13,609 nt of DNA. It comes from an uncultured Ruminococcus sp. (GTDB lineage: Bacteria > Bacillota_A > Clostridia > RUG12999). Position 1 is the stretch's first letter; every line of letters starts with the position of its first letter. The notes under the pieces are model-generated. The model had not been told where the DNA came from, searched no databases, and saw only the letters and a program-made list of their open reading frames with translations. The stretch lies in the NCBI GenBank assembly GCA_902783995.1, contig CACZTG010000174.1, positions 1 to 13,609 of the forward strand. The letters run 5' to 3'. This document shows, in pieces, positions 7,293-13,609 of this stretch. The translations under genes were made by a program, and so were the position numbers.

Positions 7293-7748
7293 TTATGCGC
7301 CAATAGCTTTTCTGATGTCAATCGGGCTGCTTTGAATATCACTCAGCGAAAGAACATTAAGAGTAATATTTACTTCAAGAATTGTAACTGTTCCATCGGG
7401 AGAATAGGTTCTTATACGGATTTTGTTGTTGCCGTCGGTAAGATAGATTTTCTGTGCTATAAGACCGCTTGCTCCTGCTGTCTGAACGGCTGCTTTGCCG
7501 TCAACATAAAGCAAATTAAAGCTGTTGGTGAACGGGTTATAGCGATATACCGACACGACAACGCCGCTTGACGTAACGCCCGATATGTAATACTCCTTTT
7601 GACTTGTTGTGGAAGTGTATGTTTCGGGCTTTTTTATTTTTATTACGCTGTTGCCGACCATACCGGGGTCAGCAGCGAAACAGTTAAACGATATAACAAA
7701 GCTGAAAGCAATTGTCAGGCAAAGCAGAGCCTTTAAAAAACGTTTCAT
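7293..7748 (-). CDS. Small secreted Ig-like protein inserted in the wal cluster
   Basis: A 151-residue exported protein with no recognised family name. Residues 1-25 form a Sec signal peptide with cleavage after CFA; the SFNC context is not a lipobox. The mature part is beta-rich with alternating hydrophobic residues (YYISGVTSSGVVVSVYRYN, then KIYLTDGNNKIRIRTYSPDG). This pattern, ending in 'G.N.i.I.a...G.....v.i.l', is typical of bacterial Ig-like folds. A short acidic/basic tail follows (SDIQSSPIDIRKAIGA). ATG 7748 has GGAGG 7 nt upstream. It lies between walK and walH, where Bacillus has no gene, and is translationally linked to walH (2-nt gap). With a WalR box in front, it is the first gene of a probable WalR-controlled transcript. 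It could be a wall-associated signal or partner of WalK/WalH; that role is inference. Confidence 0.85.
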   Translation of the reverse strand: MKRFLKALLCLTIAFSFVISFNCFAADPGMVGNSVIKIKKPETYTSTTSQKEYYISGVTSSGVVVSVYRYNPFTNSFNLLYVDGKAAVQTAGASGLIAQKIYLTDGNNKIRIRTYSPDGTVTILEVNITLNVLSLSDIQSSPIDIRKAIGA

Positions 7749-7803
7749 AATAATTCCTCCGAAATTTTAAATTTCTGTATAAACAATTAATCTTCTATAA
7801 TAT

Positions 7804-7836
7804 ATTATACAAAATATATGTTACAATTCTGTTACA
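7804..7836 (-). promoter_or_regulatory. WalR box and -10 element ahead of the Ig-like/walH/walI genes
   Basis: On the minus strand TGTAAC (7836-7831), 5 nt (agaat), TGTAAC (7825-7820), then 10 nt and TATAAT (7809-7804). The direct repeat matches exactly the published WalR/YycF site TGT(A/T)A(A/T/C)-N5-TGT(A/T)A(A/T/C). No recognisable -35 hexamer exists 17 nt upstream of the -10 (7827-7832); that position falls within the repeat. This is the arrangement seen at promoters activated by OmpR-family regulators, where the activator replaces the -35. The site lies 18 nt past the walK stop. Confidence 0.85.
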
Positions 7837-7853
7837 ATCACGTTAATTTTATA

Positions 7854-9605
7854 TTATTTTTTTACGGGTAAATTTACTGTAAATTCTGTACCTTTACCGA
7901 GCTTGCTTGTTACGGAGATTTTTCCTCCGTGGGCTTCGACAATTTCTTTCGCGATGGCAAGTCCAAGCCCTGTGCCGCCTGCCGCCCTTGAACGGGCTTT
8001 ATCCACACGGTAAAATCTGTCAAAAATATAGGGAAGGTCTTCCTTTGGTATGCCCATACCCGTATCGCGGATTTTAACAAAAACATATCCGTACATTTCG
8101 CCCGCAAGCACACTAATGTGACCTCCGTCACCTGTATATTTTACGGCATTTGAAAAAATATTTAAAAAAACCTGGTCAAGCTTGTCGCGGCTTCCGCTGA
8201 CGCTTGGCAGAGGTTCGCTTATACTTAACGAAAGAGTTTGCTTTTTTTCTTCCATAGCAAGGTGCATACGTCTTAAAATGTCACTTATTAAAGCTTTTAA
8301 ATCTACGGTTTCGTTTTCAGGCTCACGGCTGCTGTAATTGAGCTTTGAAAGAAGCAGAAGGTCATACACAAGACGGCTCATTCTGTCCGCTTCACCGACA
8401 ATTACCTGAAGAAAATTATTTTCCGTATCTTTGGGTAGGTTTTCAGCGCCGAGAATTGTTTCGGCGTAGCTTTTTATGGTTGTGAGAGGTGTTTTAAGCT
8501 CGTGAGATACATTCGCGACAAATTCGCGGCGGTTCATTTCAAGCTTTTGCAGCTCTGTAATGTCGTGAATAACAACAATAATGTTCGACTGATAATCCTG
8601 ATTTTTACGCGCGCCGGTAAGAATGAAGAAAAACTGTAAACTTTTGTTTTCATATTCATAATCACGGCTTACGGCTTCACCGTTTTTAAAATATATTTCC
8701 TGAACGCTGACCGAAACAAGCGGACCGAAAAAGCCGTCAAAATCTATCTTCGCGGTTTCACTTATTCCAAGCATTTCGGAAGCGGCGCGGTTAATATGAA
8801 GGACATTTCCGTCCTTATCAAAAGCCATTACACCGTCTGTCATATATCTGAGGATGGATTCAAGCTTATCTTTTTCTTCGCTTAACGCGGAAATATTTGT
8901 TTTAAGCTCCTGCGCCATATAATTAAAGGTGTCCGAAAGCTGACCGATTTCGTCATGGGAGCCGACATCAATTTTGTTCTCAAAATCTCCCGCGGCAAAA
9001 CGTTCGGCATTGCGTGTAAGCTTCATTATGGGCATTGTTATTGTACCGGACAAGAAATATCCGAGTAAAAGGGCAATAACAAAGCCGATAAGCAGTGCCT
9101 CAAGAATGGTAAACAAAATACGGTTTAATATTTCGCCTATTTCAATTTTTGAATCGTAAACATATACAATGTAATCGACTTCGCTGTCATGCATTACGGG
9201 GTAAGCATAATCCATATAGGACTTCATAAAACCGTTTTCTTTGCCGACCTTTCCTGTCATAGCCGTGATTACATTAGGCGTTTTTTCAATATTTTTTGCG
9301 GGATTATAGTCACTTGAATAAAGAAGCTCACAGGTTTTGCCGTCAAGTACGCAGCAATACCTGTAAGAATCAAGACCGAGACGAACAGAATACGCGTCAA
9401 GAATTTCGTCAAGCTTTTCCGTTTCGGTTACGGAACTGAGCCGACTGCCGATTTCACCGTCAAAAGCGGCATCCATTGAACGGATAAATTCGTCAATATA
9501 AAAGTTTGAGACGGAAACTCTGAAAACTGTGCCGACAATTATAACAAGCGCTATAACGACAAGAACAAGAACAGAAACAAGCTTCCATTTTATACTTTTA
9601 AACAT
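7854..9605 (-). CDS. walK: WalK (YycG) sensor histidine kinase
   Basis: A 583-residue membrane histidine kinase. In order: transmembrane helix 1 (about 9-29), an extracytoplasmic Cache-like domain (30-160), transmembrane helix 2 (about 163-186), HAMP (187-238), PAS (about 243-352), HisKA with phospho-acceptor H368 in FVANVSHELKTPLT, and HATPase_c. The ATPase has an N box at N482/N486, G1 DTGMGIP (514-520), an F box FDRFYRVD and G2 GGTGLGLA. Domain order and length match WalK of Bacillus, which senses wall metabolism and phosphorylates WalR. In the PAS domain, MTDG and IHDITE keep the Asp, His and Glu equivalent to the S. aureus zinc ligands, but the first ligand position (His in S. aureus SHMSDG) is Tyr254 here. 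It follows walR by 20 nt. Confidence 0.96.
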   Translation of the reverse strand: MFKSIKWKLVSVLVLVVIALVIIVGTVFRVSVSNFYIDEFIRSMDAAFDGEIGSRLSSVTETEKLDEILDAYSVRLGLDSYRYCCVLDGKTCELLYSSDYNPAKNIEKTPNVITAMTGKVGKENGFMKSYMDYAYPVMHDSEVDYIVYVYDSKIEIGEILNRILFTILEALLIGFVIALLLGYFLSGTITMPIMKLTRNAERFAAGDFENKIDVGSHDEIGQLSDTFNYMAQELKTNISALSEEKDKLESILRYMTDGVMAFDKDGNVLHINRAASEMLGISETAKIDFDGFFGPLVSVSVQEIYFKNGEAVSRDYEYENKSLQFFFILTGARKNQDYQSNIIVVIHDITELQKLEMNRREFVANVSHELKTPLTTIKSYAETILGAENLPKDTENNFLQVIVGEADRMSRLVYDLLLLSKLNYSSREPENETVDLKALISDILRRMHLAMEEKKQTLSLSISEPLPSVSGSRDKLDQVFLNIFSNAVKYTGDGGHISVLAGEMYGYVFVKIRDTGMGIPKEDLPYIFDRFYRVDKARSRAAGGTGLGLAIAKEIVEAHGGKISVTSKLGKGTEFTVNLPVKK

Positions 9606-9625
9606 GGCAAGACAACCTTTAAATA

Positions 9626-10345
9626 TTATTTGCTTTTATCGTTAAAGTAATATCCCACACCTCGTTTTGTCATAACAAAAGCGGGATTTCCGGGGTCTTC
9701 CTCGATTTTTTCTCTTAAACGGCGTATTGTTACATCGACAGTACGTACATCACCGTAAAATTCAAATCCCCAGACTTTTTCAAGCAGCATTTCCCTTGTA
9801 AAGACTTTTTCGGGCTGTGTTGCCATAAATTTAAGCAATTCATATTCTCTGTAAGTAAGGTCCAGAAGTCTGTCACCGCGGTATATTTCATATTTATCGC
9901 AGTCTATGGTTATACCGCCGCAGGAAAGTATGTTTGAACGGGGCGCTGCCGTAACATTGTTTTCACTTTGCGGCGCGGCAATACGCCTTGTGTTTGCCAT
10001 AATTCGCGCGGAAAGCTCCTTCATACTGAAAGGCTTTGTGATATAATCATCGGCGCCGAGCTCAAGCCCCATTATTTTATCAACCTCGTCGGCTCTTGCC
10101 GTAAGCATAATAATAGGTACATTTGAATACTGCCTGATTGTTTTGCATACGGTAAAACCATCGGTTTTGGGAAGCATTACATCAAGCAGAATAAGGTCGG
10201 GGTTATATTTTTTCTGCATTTCGATTGCCTGTTCGCCGTCCATTGCGCTTATTGTTTCATAACCTTCATTTTGCAGGTTAAAAACGATAATATCAAGTAT
10301 ATTTTTTTCATCATCCACAACAAGAATTAATTTTCCTTTATTCAT
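9626..10345 (-). CDS. walR: WalR (YycF) response regulator
   Basis: A 239-residue OmpR/PhoB-family regulator. The receiver domain (1-118) has acidic pocket D11/D12, phospho-acceptor D55 in LLDVMLP, T82 and K104 in YITKPFS. T103 matches the threonine of S. aureus WalR that is phosphorylated by the Ser/Thr kinase PknB. The C-terminal winged helix (about 138-236) has the recognition helix DVRTVDVTIRRLREKI and ends with TKRGVGYYF, very close to WalR sequences. WalR controls autolysins and wall remodelling by binding TGTWAH direct repeats, and one such site lies at 7820-7836 in this cluster. ATG 10345 follows AAAGGAG by 9 nt. It is cotranscribed with walK from the promoter at 10416-10444, possibly with readthrough from pyk. 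Confidence 0.97.
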   Translation of the reverse strand: MNKGKLILVVDDEKNILDIIVFNLQNEGYETISAMDGEQAIEMQKKYNPDLILLDVMLPKTDGFTVCKTIRQYSNVPIIMLTARADEVDKIMGLELGADDYITKPFSMKELSARIMANTRRIAAPQSENNVTAAPRSNILSCGGITIDCDKYEIYRGDRLLDLTYREYELLKFMATQPEKVFTREMLLEKVWGFEFYGDVRTVDVTIRRLREKIEEDPGNPAFVMTKRGVGYYFNDKSK

Positions 10346-10359
10346 TTTTTGAAGCTCCT

Positions 10360-10399
10360 TTCGGGAATAGGCAAAAGGGTTCGATTTTTTTTGCCCGAA
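10360..10399 (-). promoter_or_regulatory. Hairpin in the walR leader next to the ribosome-binding site
   Basis: On the minus strand TTCGGG (10399-10394) pairs with CCCGAA (10365-10360), and GGCAAAA (10395-10389) can pair with TTTTGCC (10376-10370). The two pairings share two G residues, so both can form only in part together. The 3' arm ends at the AA before GGAG of the walR ribosome-binding site. It could affect translation or mRNA stability. The pairing is seen; the role is inference. Confidence 0.4.
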
Positions 10400-10415
10400 T
10401 AAATAAGTTATATTA

Positions 10416-10444
10416 ATTATATCAGATTTTTTTAAAATTTACAA
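10416..10444 (-). promoter_or_regulatory. Sigma-A promoter of walRK
   Basis: On the minus strand TTGTAA (10444-10439, 4 of 6 consensus bases), 17 nt, TATAAT (10421-10416), preceded by TGA, giving an extended -10. It begins 7 nt past the stop of the HAD-fumarase ORF. No terminator separates that ORF from walR, so readthrough can also contribute. Confidence 0.75.
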
Positions 10445-10451
10445 GTGTTTT

Positions 10452-11945
10452 TTAAATTGTTTTTTCGGCGTGACGTGTCACGTGGCAGCTTATCGTCACG
10501 GCAACCGGAAGTCCGGCGATATGAGTGGGGTAGGTTTCGATATTTACTCCGAGAGCGGTGGTGACGCCGCCAAGCCCTGCGGGACCTATTCCGAGAGCGT
10601 TTATACGGTCTAAAAGCTCTTTTTCCATTGAAGCGTAAAACTCATCCGGATTTTCAGTATCAATACCTCTCGCGAGCGCTTTTTTTGAAAGCAGTGCGGC
10701 TTTATCCATACTTCCGCCGATGCCAACGCCTACGGTAATCGGAGGACAGGGGTTCGGCCCCGCTTTTTTAACCGTTTCAACTATAAAGTCCCTTACGCCG
10801 TCCTCGCCGTCGGAGGGTTTAAGCATTTTAACGGCGCTCATATTTTCGCTTCCGAAGCCTTTAGGCATAACGGTGAGTTTCAATTTGTTTCCGGGAATAA
10901 CAGAATAATATATAACAGCAGGCGTATTATCGCCCGTATTTTTTCGTTTTAACGGGTCGGCAACGACAGAACAGCGCATATAGCCTTCCTTATAGCCTTT
11001 TCTCACACCTTCGTTTATAGCGCCCTCAAGATTTCCGCCGTATATGTGTGCATCCTGACCGATTTCGGCAAATATTATTGCCATACCTGTATCCTGACAA
11101 ACGGCAACACCTTTTTCGGCCGCAAGCTCCGCGTTTTGTTTTATTGCGCGTAAAATATTTCGTCCGGAGGTACCTTTCTCGTGAACAATGCTTTTTTCAA
11201 TCGCGGATTTTATATCGGAATTAAGATAATAATTCGCGTTTTTGCAAAGCTCCGCAACGGCTTCGGTAACCTCATGGCAGCTTATTTCACGTATTTTATA
11301 ATTTTCTTCCTTCACTATATTCAGAACCTCCTTTATATCCTCAATAATATAATCGGCATTATCGAAATCGCCTTTACCGGGATAGCCGTATTTTACGCCC
11401 ACGGTTTTAGTGCCCGCTTTCAGACCGCCTTCAATATCATATTTTGTATCGCCGACCATAAGACAATTCGCGGTATTAAGGCGGCAATCGTCCGCAAGCT
11501 CGGCAATAAGCTCGTTCTTACTCTTTTCACAGTCTTTAAAGCCGGGTGCCTGGATTTTTTCAAAATAATCGTAAAGACCGAATTTTTTTAGTATCGCATC
11601 GGCAAATTCCTTTGGCTTTGATGTTACGACAAAGAGCCGTATTCCGCTTTTTTTCAGCTGTCTGAGAGTTTCCGGAACATTGTTATAGACTTTAACGAGA
11701 AACATATTTCCCTTACGATATACTTCACGGTAGATGTCAACGAGCTCCTCCGCTTCGGAACGGCTGACACCATAGTATTTCATATAGGAAATAACAAGCG
11801 CGGGACCGATATAGCTTTCCCGCACATTTTCATCATCAATAGGGGAGATGCCCTTTTTTTTAAGCGCGTATTCAAAAGAAGTTACAATTGCCTCATAGGA
11901 ATCCGTAAGCGTTCCGTCCAAATCAAAAAACACAGCTTCAAGCAT
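10452..11945 (-). CDS. HAD phosphatase fused to class I fumarase alpha subunit
   Basis: A 497-residue single ORF with two complete enzymes. Residues 1-210 are a Gph/PpaX-like HAD phosphatase: motif [11 protein letters not shown] (D8, D10), helical cap, motif II VVTSKP (T108/S109), motif III lysine near 143, and motif [13 protein letters not shown] (D166, D170). Residues 211-497 are a whole alpha subunit of class I fumarase/L-tartrate dehydratase. It has the [4Fe-4S]-ligand cysteines C283 (AVCQDTG), C400 (NPCPP, then [11 protein letters not shown]) and C487 ([10 protein letters not shown]), plus MPKG.GSEN and [10 protein letters not shown]. The join has no linker. An AAAGGAGG followed by an in-frame GTG falls exactly at the junction, so separate translation of the second enzyme is possible. 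The beta subunit gene is not adjacent. The gene starts 18 nt after pyk, in the same transcript. Confidence 0.9.
   Translation of the reverse strand: MLEAVFFDLDGTLTDSYEAIVTSFEYALKKKGISPIDDENVRESYIGPALVISYMKYYGVSRSEAEELVDIYREVYRKGNMFLVKVYNNVPETLRQLKKSGIRLFVVTSKPKEFADAILKKFGLYDYFEKIQAPGFKDCEKSKNELIAELADDCRLNTANCLMVGDTKYDIEGGLKAGTKTVGVKYGYPGKGDFDNADYIIEDIKEVLNIVKEENYKIREISCHEVTEAVAELCKNANYYLNSDIKSAIEKSIVHEKGTSGRNILRAIKQNAELAAEKGVAVCQDTGMAIIFAEIGQDAHIYGGNLEGAINEGVRKGYKEGYMRCSVVADPLKRKNTGDNTPAVIYYSVIPGNKLKLTVMPKGFGSENMSAVKMLKPSDGEDGVRDFIVETVKKAGPNPCPPITVGVGIGGSMDKAALLSKKALARGIDTENPDEFYASMEKELLDRINALGIGPAGLGGVTTALGVNIETYPTHIAGLPVAVTISCHVTRHAEKTI
11313..11334 (-). promoter_or_regulatory. Internal ribosome-binding site and GTG at the HAD/fumarase junction
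   Basis: Within the fused ORF on the minus strand, AAAGGAGG (11334-11327) is followed after 11 nt by an in-frame GTG (11315-11313). Starting there gives a 287-residue protein beginning (M)[11 protein letters not shown], the normal start and length of fumarase alpha. The spacing is slightly long but the Shine-Dalgarno match is stronger than the one before the full ORF. The signal may be a relic of two once-separate genes or may still be active. Confidence 0.6.
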
Positions 11946-11963
11946 ATAAACCGCCGCCTTAAT

Positions 11964-13379
11964 TTATTCTATTTTTTCTACCTTTATAGTGTTTGTGTTG
12001 CCGGATTTGCCGTTAGTGCTGCCGCCCGTAATAACAACAGTATCACCGCTTTTAAGGTTAAGATGCTCTTTCGCGGCAAGACAAGCGTGATAAAAAACAA
12101 CGTCCGTAGAATTAAACACCTGTGACAGGACAGGAGTAACACCCCACGAAAGAGCAAGCTTATACCAAGCGCGTTTATCGGTTGTCATACCTATTATATC
12201 GGTAGGCGCGCGGAAACGTGACACCATACGTACAGTCATACCCGAAACAGAACAAACAACAATGGCTTTCGCGTTAATATCAATTGCCATACCGCAGGTC
12301 GCATGAGAGATTGCGTCAAGCTGATTTTTTATTTTAAATTCGTTTGTTTTAAATCTTTTTGCATAGTGGATATGTTTTTCGGTTTCCTCAACAATTTCCG
12401 CCATTGTTTTGACGGTCTGAACCGGATATTTGCCGGCAGCGGATTCTCCGGACAACATAACGGCACTTGTACCGTCATAAACAGCATTTGCCACATCGGA
12501 TATTTCTGCTCTTGTTGGGCGAGGATTATATATCATTGATTCAAGCATTTCCGTTGCGGTTATAACTCTTTTGCCGAGAAGGCGGCATTTTGTAATGATA
12601 TATTTTTGAATTGCGGGAAGCTCTGCAAACGGCACTTCAACTCCGAGGTCACCTCTGCCAATCATAACGCCGTCACATTCGGAACAGATTTCTTCGATAT
12701 TGTCAATACCTGTGCGGTTTTCAATTTTCGCGATTATGCCGATGTCTTTTCCGCCGTTTTTATGTAAAAAGTTTTTAATTGCGAGAATGTCCTCTTTTAC
12801 AGATACGAAAGACGCAGCCACATAATCAACTTCATTTTCAATACCAAAAAGAAGGTCAGATTTATCCTGTTCGCTTAAATATAGCTGATTTAACACTTTT
12901 CCGGGAAAGCTCATACTTTTTTTGTCGGAAAGCTCTCCGCCGATAACGGTGCGGCAAATAACCTCTGTTTCTGTTTTTGACTCTACTTCAAAAATAACAA
13001 GTCCGTTGTTCACCAAAATTTTATCTCCGACGGATATATCATTTACAAGCCCGTCATATGTGACCGAAACAATTGTATGGTCACCCTCAATATCACGTGT
13101 GGTAAAGGTAAAACTGTCGCCGTCATTTAAATGGATTTTACCGTTTTTAAAGGTTTTTATGCGGTATTCCGGACCTTTTGTGTCAAGCATTATTGCAATT
13201 GGTTTATTAAGCTTTTCACGGACTTTTTTTATCATATCTATATTTTCTTTGTGGTCCTTGTGCGTCCCGTGAGAAAAGTTCAGCCTTGCAACATTCAGCC
13301 CGGCTTTACACATATCTTCAAATACATTTTCGTTTCTGCTTGAAGGACCTATTGTGCATATAATTTTTGTTTTTCTCAA
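11964..13379 (-). CDS. pyk: Pyruvate kinase
   Basis: A 471-residue glycolytic enzyme converting phosphoenolpyruvate and ADP to pyruvate and ATP. The opening RKTKIICTIGPSS and R32 in ARLNFSHG are clear, as are DTKGPE (66-71), the catalytic lysine K218 in IIAKIENRTG, the metal ligands E220 and D244 (GRGDLGVEVP), and NPRPTRAEISDVANAV (285-300). The glutamate of DTKGPE (E71) is the residue associated with potassium-dependent enzymes. The B domain spans about 72-160 and the C domain about 340-471. There is no extra PEP-utiliser domain as in Bacillus. The start is TTG at 13379: an in-frame TGA lies 12 nt upstream and no ATG fits, yet AAAGG is 14 nt away, so initiation may be weak. No convincing promoter is visible between 13380 and 13436. 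Confidence 0.96.
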   Translation of the reverse strand: MRKTKIICTIGPSSRNENVFEDMCKAGLNVARLNFSHGTHKDHKENIDMIKKVREKLNKPIAIMLDTKGPEYRIKTFKNGKIHLNDGDSFTFTTRDIEGDHTIVSVTYDGLVNDISVGDKILVNNGLVIFEVESKTETEVICRTVIGGELSDKKSMSFPGKVLNQLYLSEQDKSDLLFGIENEVDYVAASFVSVKEDILAIKNFLHKNGGKDIGIIAKIENRTGIDNIEEICSECDGVMIGRGDLGVEVPFAELPAIQKYIITKCRLLGKRVITATEMLESMIYNPRPTRAEISDVANAVYDGTSAVMLSGESAAGKYPVQTVKTMAEIVEETEKHIHYAKRFKTNEFKIKNQLDAISHATCGMAIDINAKAIVVCSVSGMTVRMVSRFRAPTDIIGMTTDKRAWYKLALSWGVTPVLSQVFNSTDVVFYHACLAAKEHLNLKSGDTVVITGGSTNGKSGNTNTIKVEKIE

Positions 13380-13435
13380 TGTCTGTAATCAAACCTTTCT
13401 TTATATAAAATATAATTAAACAGCATTTTTATTTT

Positions 13436-13460
13436 TAAAGGCGGGATTTTCCCGCCTTTA
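13436..13460. terminator. GC-rich hairpin between the partial gene and pyk
   Basis: An 11-bp perfect stem (13436-13446 with 13450-13460, core GGCGGGA/TCCCGCC, 3-nt loop) lies 7 nt past the stop of the upstream gene. On the minus strand the 3' arm ends in CCTTT and continues AAAAAT, so the U-run is short. It may be a leaky terminator or a processing hairpin that lets some transcription reach pyk. Confidence 0.6.
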
Positions 13461-13467
13461 TGAGTTG

Positions 13468-13609
13468 TTATTTCAAATTTTTCAGCATAATTTTATCCGC
13501 CACAAGCTGATTATCATTGTTATAATGACATTCAACGGTAAGCTTTTCTCCTATGTCCAGACCTTCAATAAAACCTTTTTGCCTTTCTCCGATTATACGG
13601 AGCTGATAA
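13468..13609 (-). CDS. 3' end of an unidentified gene (partial)
   Basis: The last 47 codons of a minus-strand gene running off the window, ending at TAA 13470-13468. The visible peptide runs YQLRIIGERQKGFIEGLDIG, then EKLTVECHYNNDNQLVADKI and MLKNLK. The alternating strands with a G-x-x-h-G-E-K-L turn suggest a small beta-barrel, possibly OB-like, C-terminal segment, but I cannot name the family. The reading frame is open throughout and ends just before a strong hairpin, which supports it being a real gene. Confidence 0.65.
   Translation of the reverse strand, partial: YQLRIIGERQKGFIEGLDIGEKLTVECHYNNDNQLVADKIMLKNLK

Noticed and set aside
7761..7775. Perfect inverted repeat GAAATTT-T-AAATTTC before the Ig-like gene
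   Set aside because: It has a one-base centre and is A/T-rich next to the ribosome-binding site; it cannot form a hairpin of note and can arise by chance in this composition.
7796..7809. Self-complementary TATAATATATTATA as a divergent promoter or terminator
   Set aside because: On the plus strand no -35 lies at a proper distance and no plus-strand gene follows; as a hairpin it is pure A/T without a U-run. Only the minus-strand -10 is retained.
11181..11591. Plus-strand open frame of 136 codons within the HAD-fumarase gene
   Set aside because: It is rich in Ile/Phe as expected from antisense reading of this AT-rich gene, with no ribosome-binding site or recognisable domain.
12922..13272. 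Plus-strand open frame within pyk
   Set aside because: It is antisense to the strongly conserved pyruvate kinase and shows no independent gene signals.
13380..13436. A pyk promoter using TATAAA near 13402
   Set aside because: No acceptable -35 hexamer is found 16 to 18 nt upstream, so I do not call a promoter.

Overview
The window reads as chromosomal DNA of a Gram-positive, low-to-moderate GC member of the Bacillota, probably an anaerobic Clostridia-type gut or rumen lineage. This rests on a WalRK-WalHI signalling cluster, a tRNA-Trp-sensing T-box leader, near-consensus sigma-A promoters (TTGACA-17-TATAAT), an iron-sulfur class I fumarase subunit, and a secreted protein with a dockerin-like calcium loop. 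The species is not identifiable from the sequence. Every convincing gene is on the minus strand, so transcription runs from high to low coordinates.

In transcription order: the 3' end of an unidentified gene (13468-13609) is followed by a strong hairpin (13436-13460). Next come pyruvate kinase (11964-13379) and, 18 nt later, an unusual single ORF (10452-11945) joining a HAD phosphatase to a complete class I fumarase alpha subunit. An internal ribosome-binding site and GTG sit exactly at the domain junction. A sigma-A promoter and a leader hairpin then precede walR and walK, the response regulator and sensor kinase of cell-wall homeostasis. After walK, a perfect WalR box (TGTAAC-N5-TGTAAC) lies 10 nt upstream of a TATAAT. 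It stands in front of a small secreted Ig-like protein, walH and walI. This suggests that WalR drives production of its own kinase-modulating accessory proteins.

The stop codon of walI lies inside the -35 hexamer of the next promoter, which drives a 723-residue exported protein (2757-4928) with two calcium-loop motifs and a Pro/Asp-rich linker, ending at a strong terminator (2689-2739). Next is a compact toxin-antitoxin module (1948-2570): a HicA-like toxin whose antitoxin appears to combine a Phd/YefM-like N-terminus with a HicB-like C-terminus, behind a perfect extended -10 promoter. The last gene is a stand-alone TrpB2-type tryptophan synthase beta chain (135-1508). It is controlled by a full T-box leader with a UGG specifier, a UGGC bulge matching G73 of tRNA-Trp, and mutually exclusive antiterminator and terminator hairpins. 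The left edge holds two adjacent strong hairpins of unknown role.

The observations most worth following are the WalR box inside the wal cluster with its inserted Ig-like gene, the HAD-fumarase fusion with an internal start, and the hybrid Phd/HicB antitoxin. No CRISPR array, insertion sequence, tRNA or rRNA is visible.
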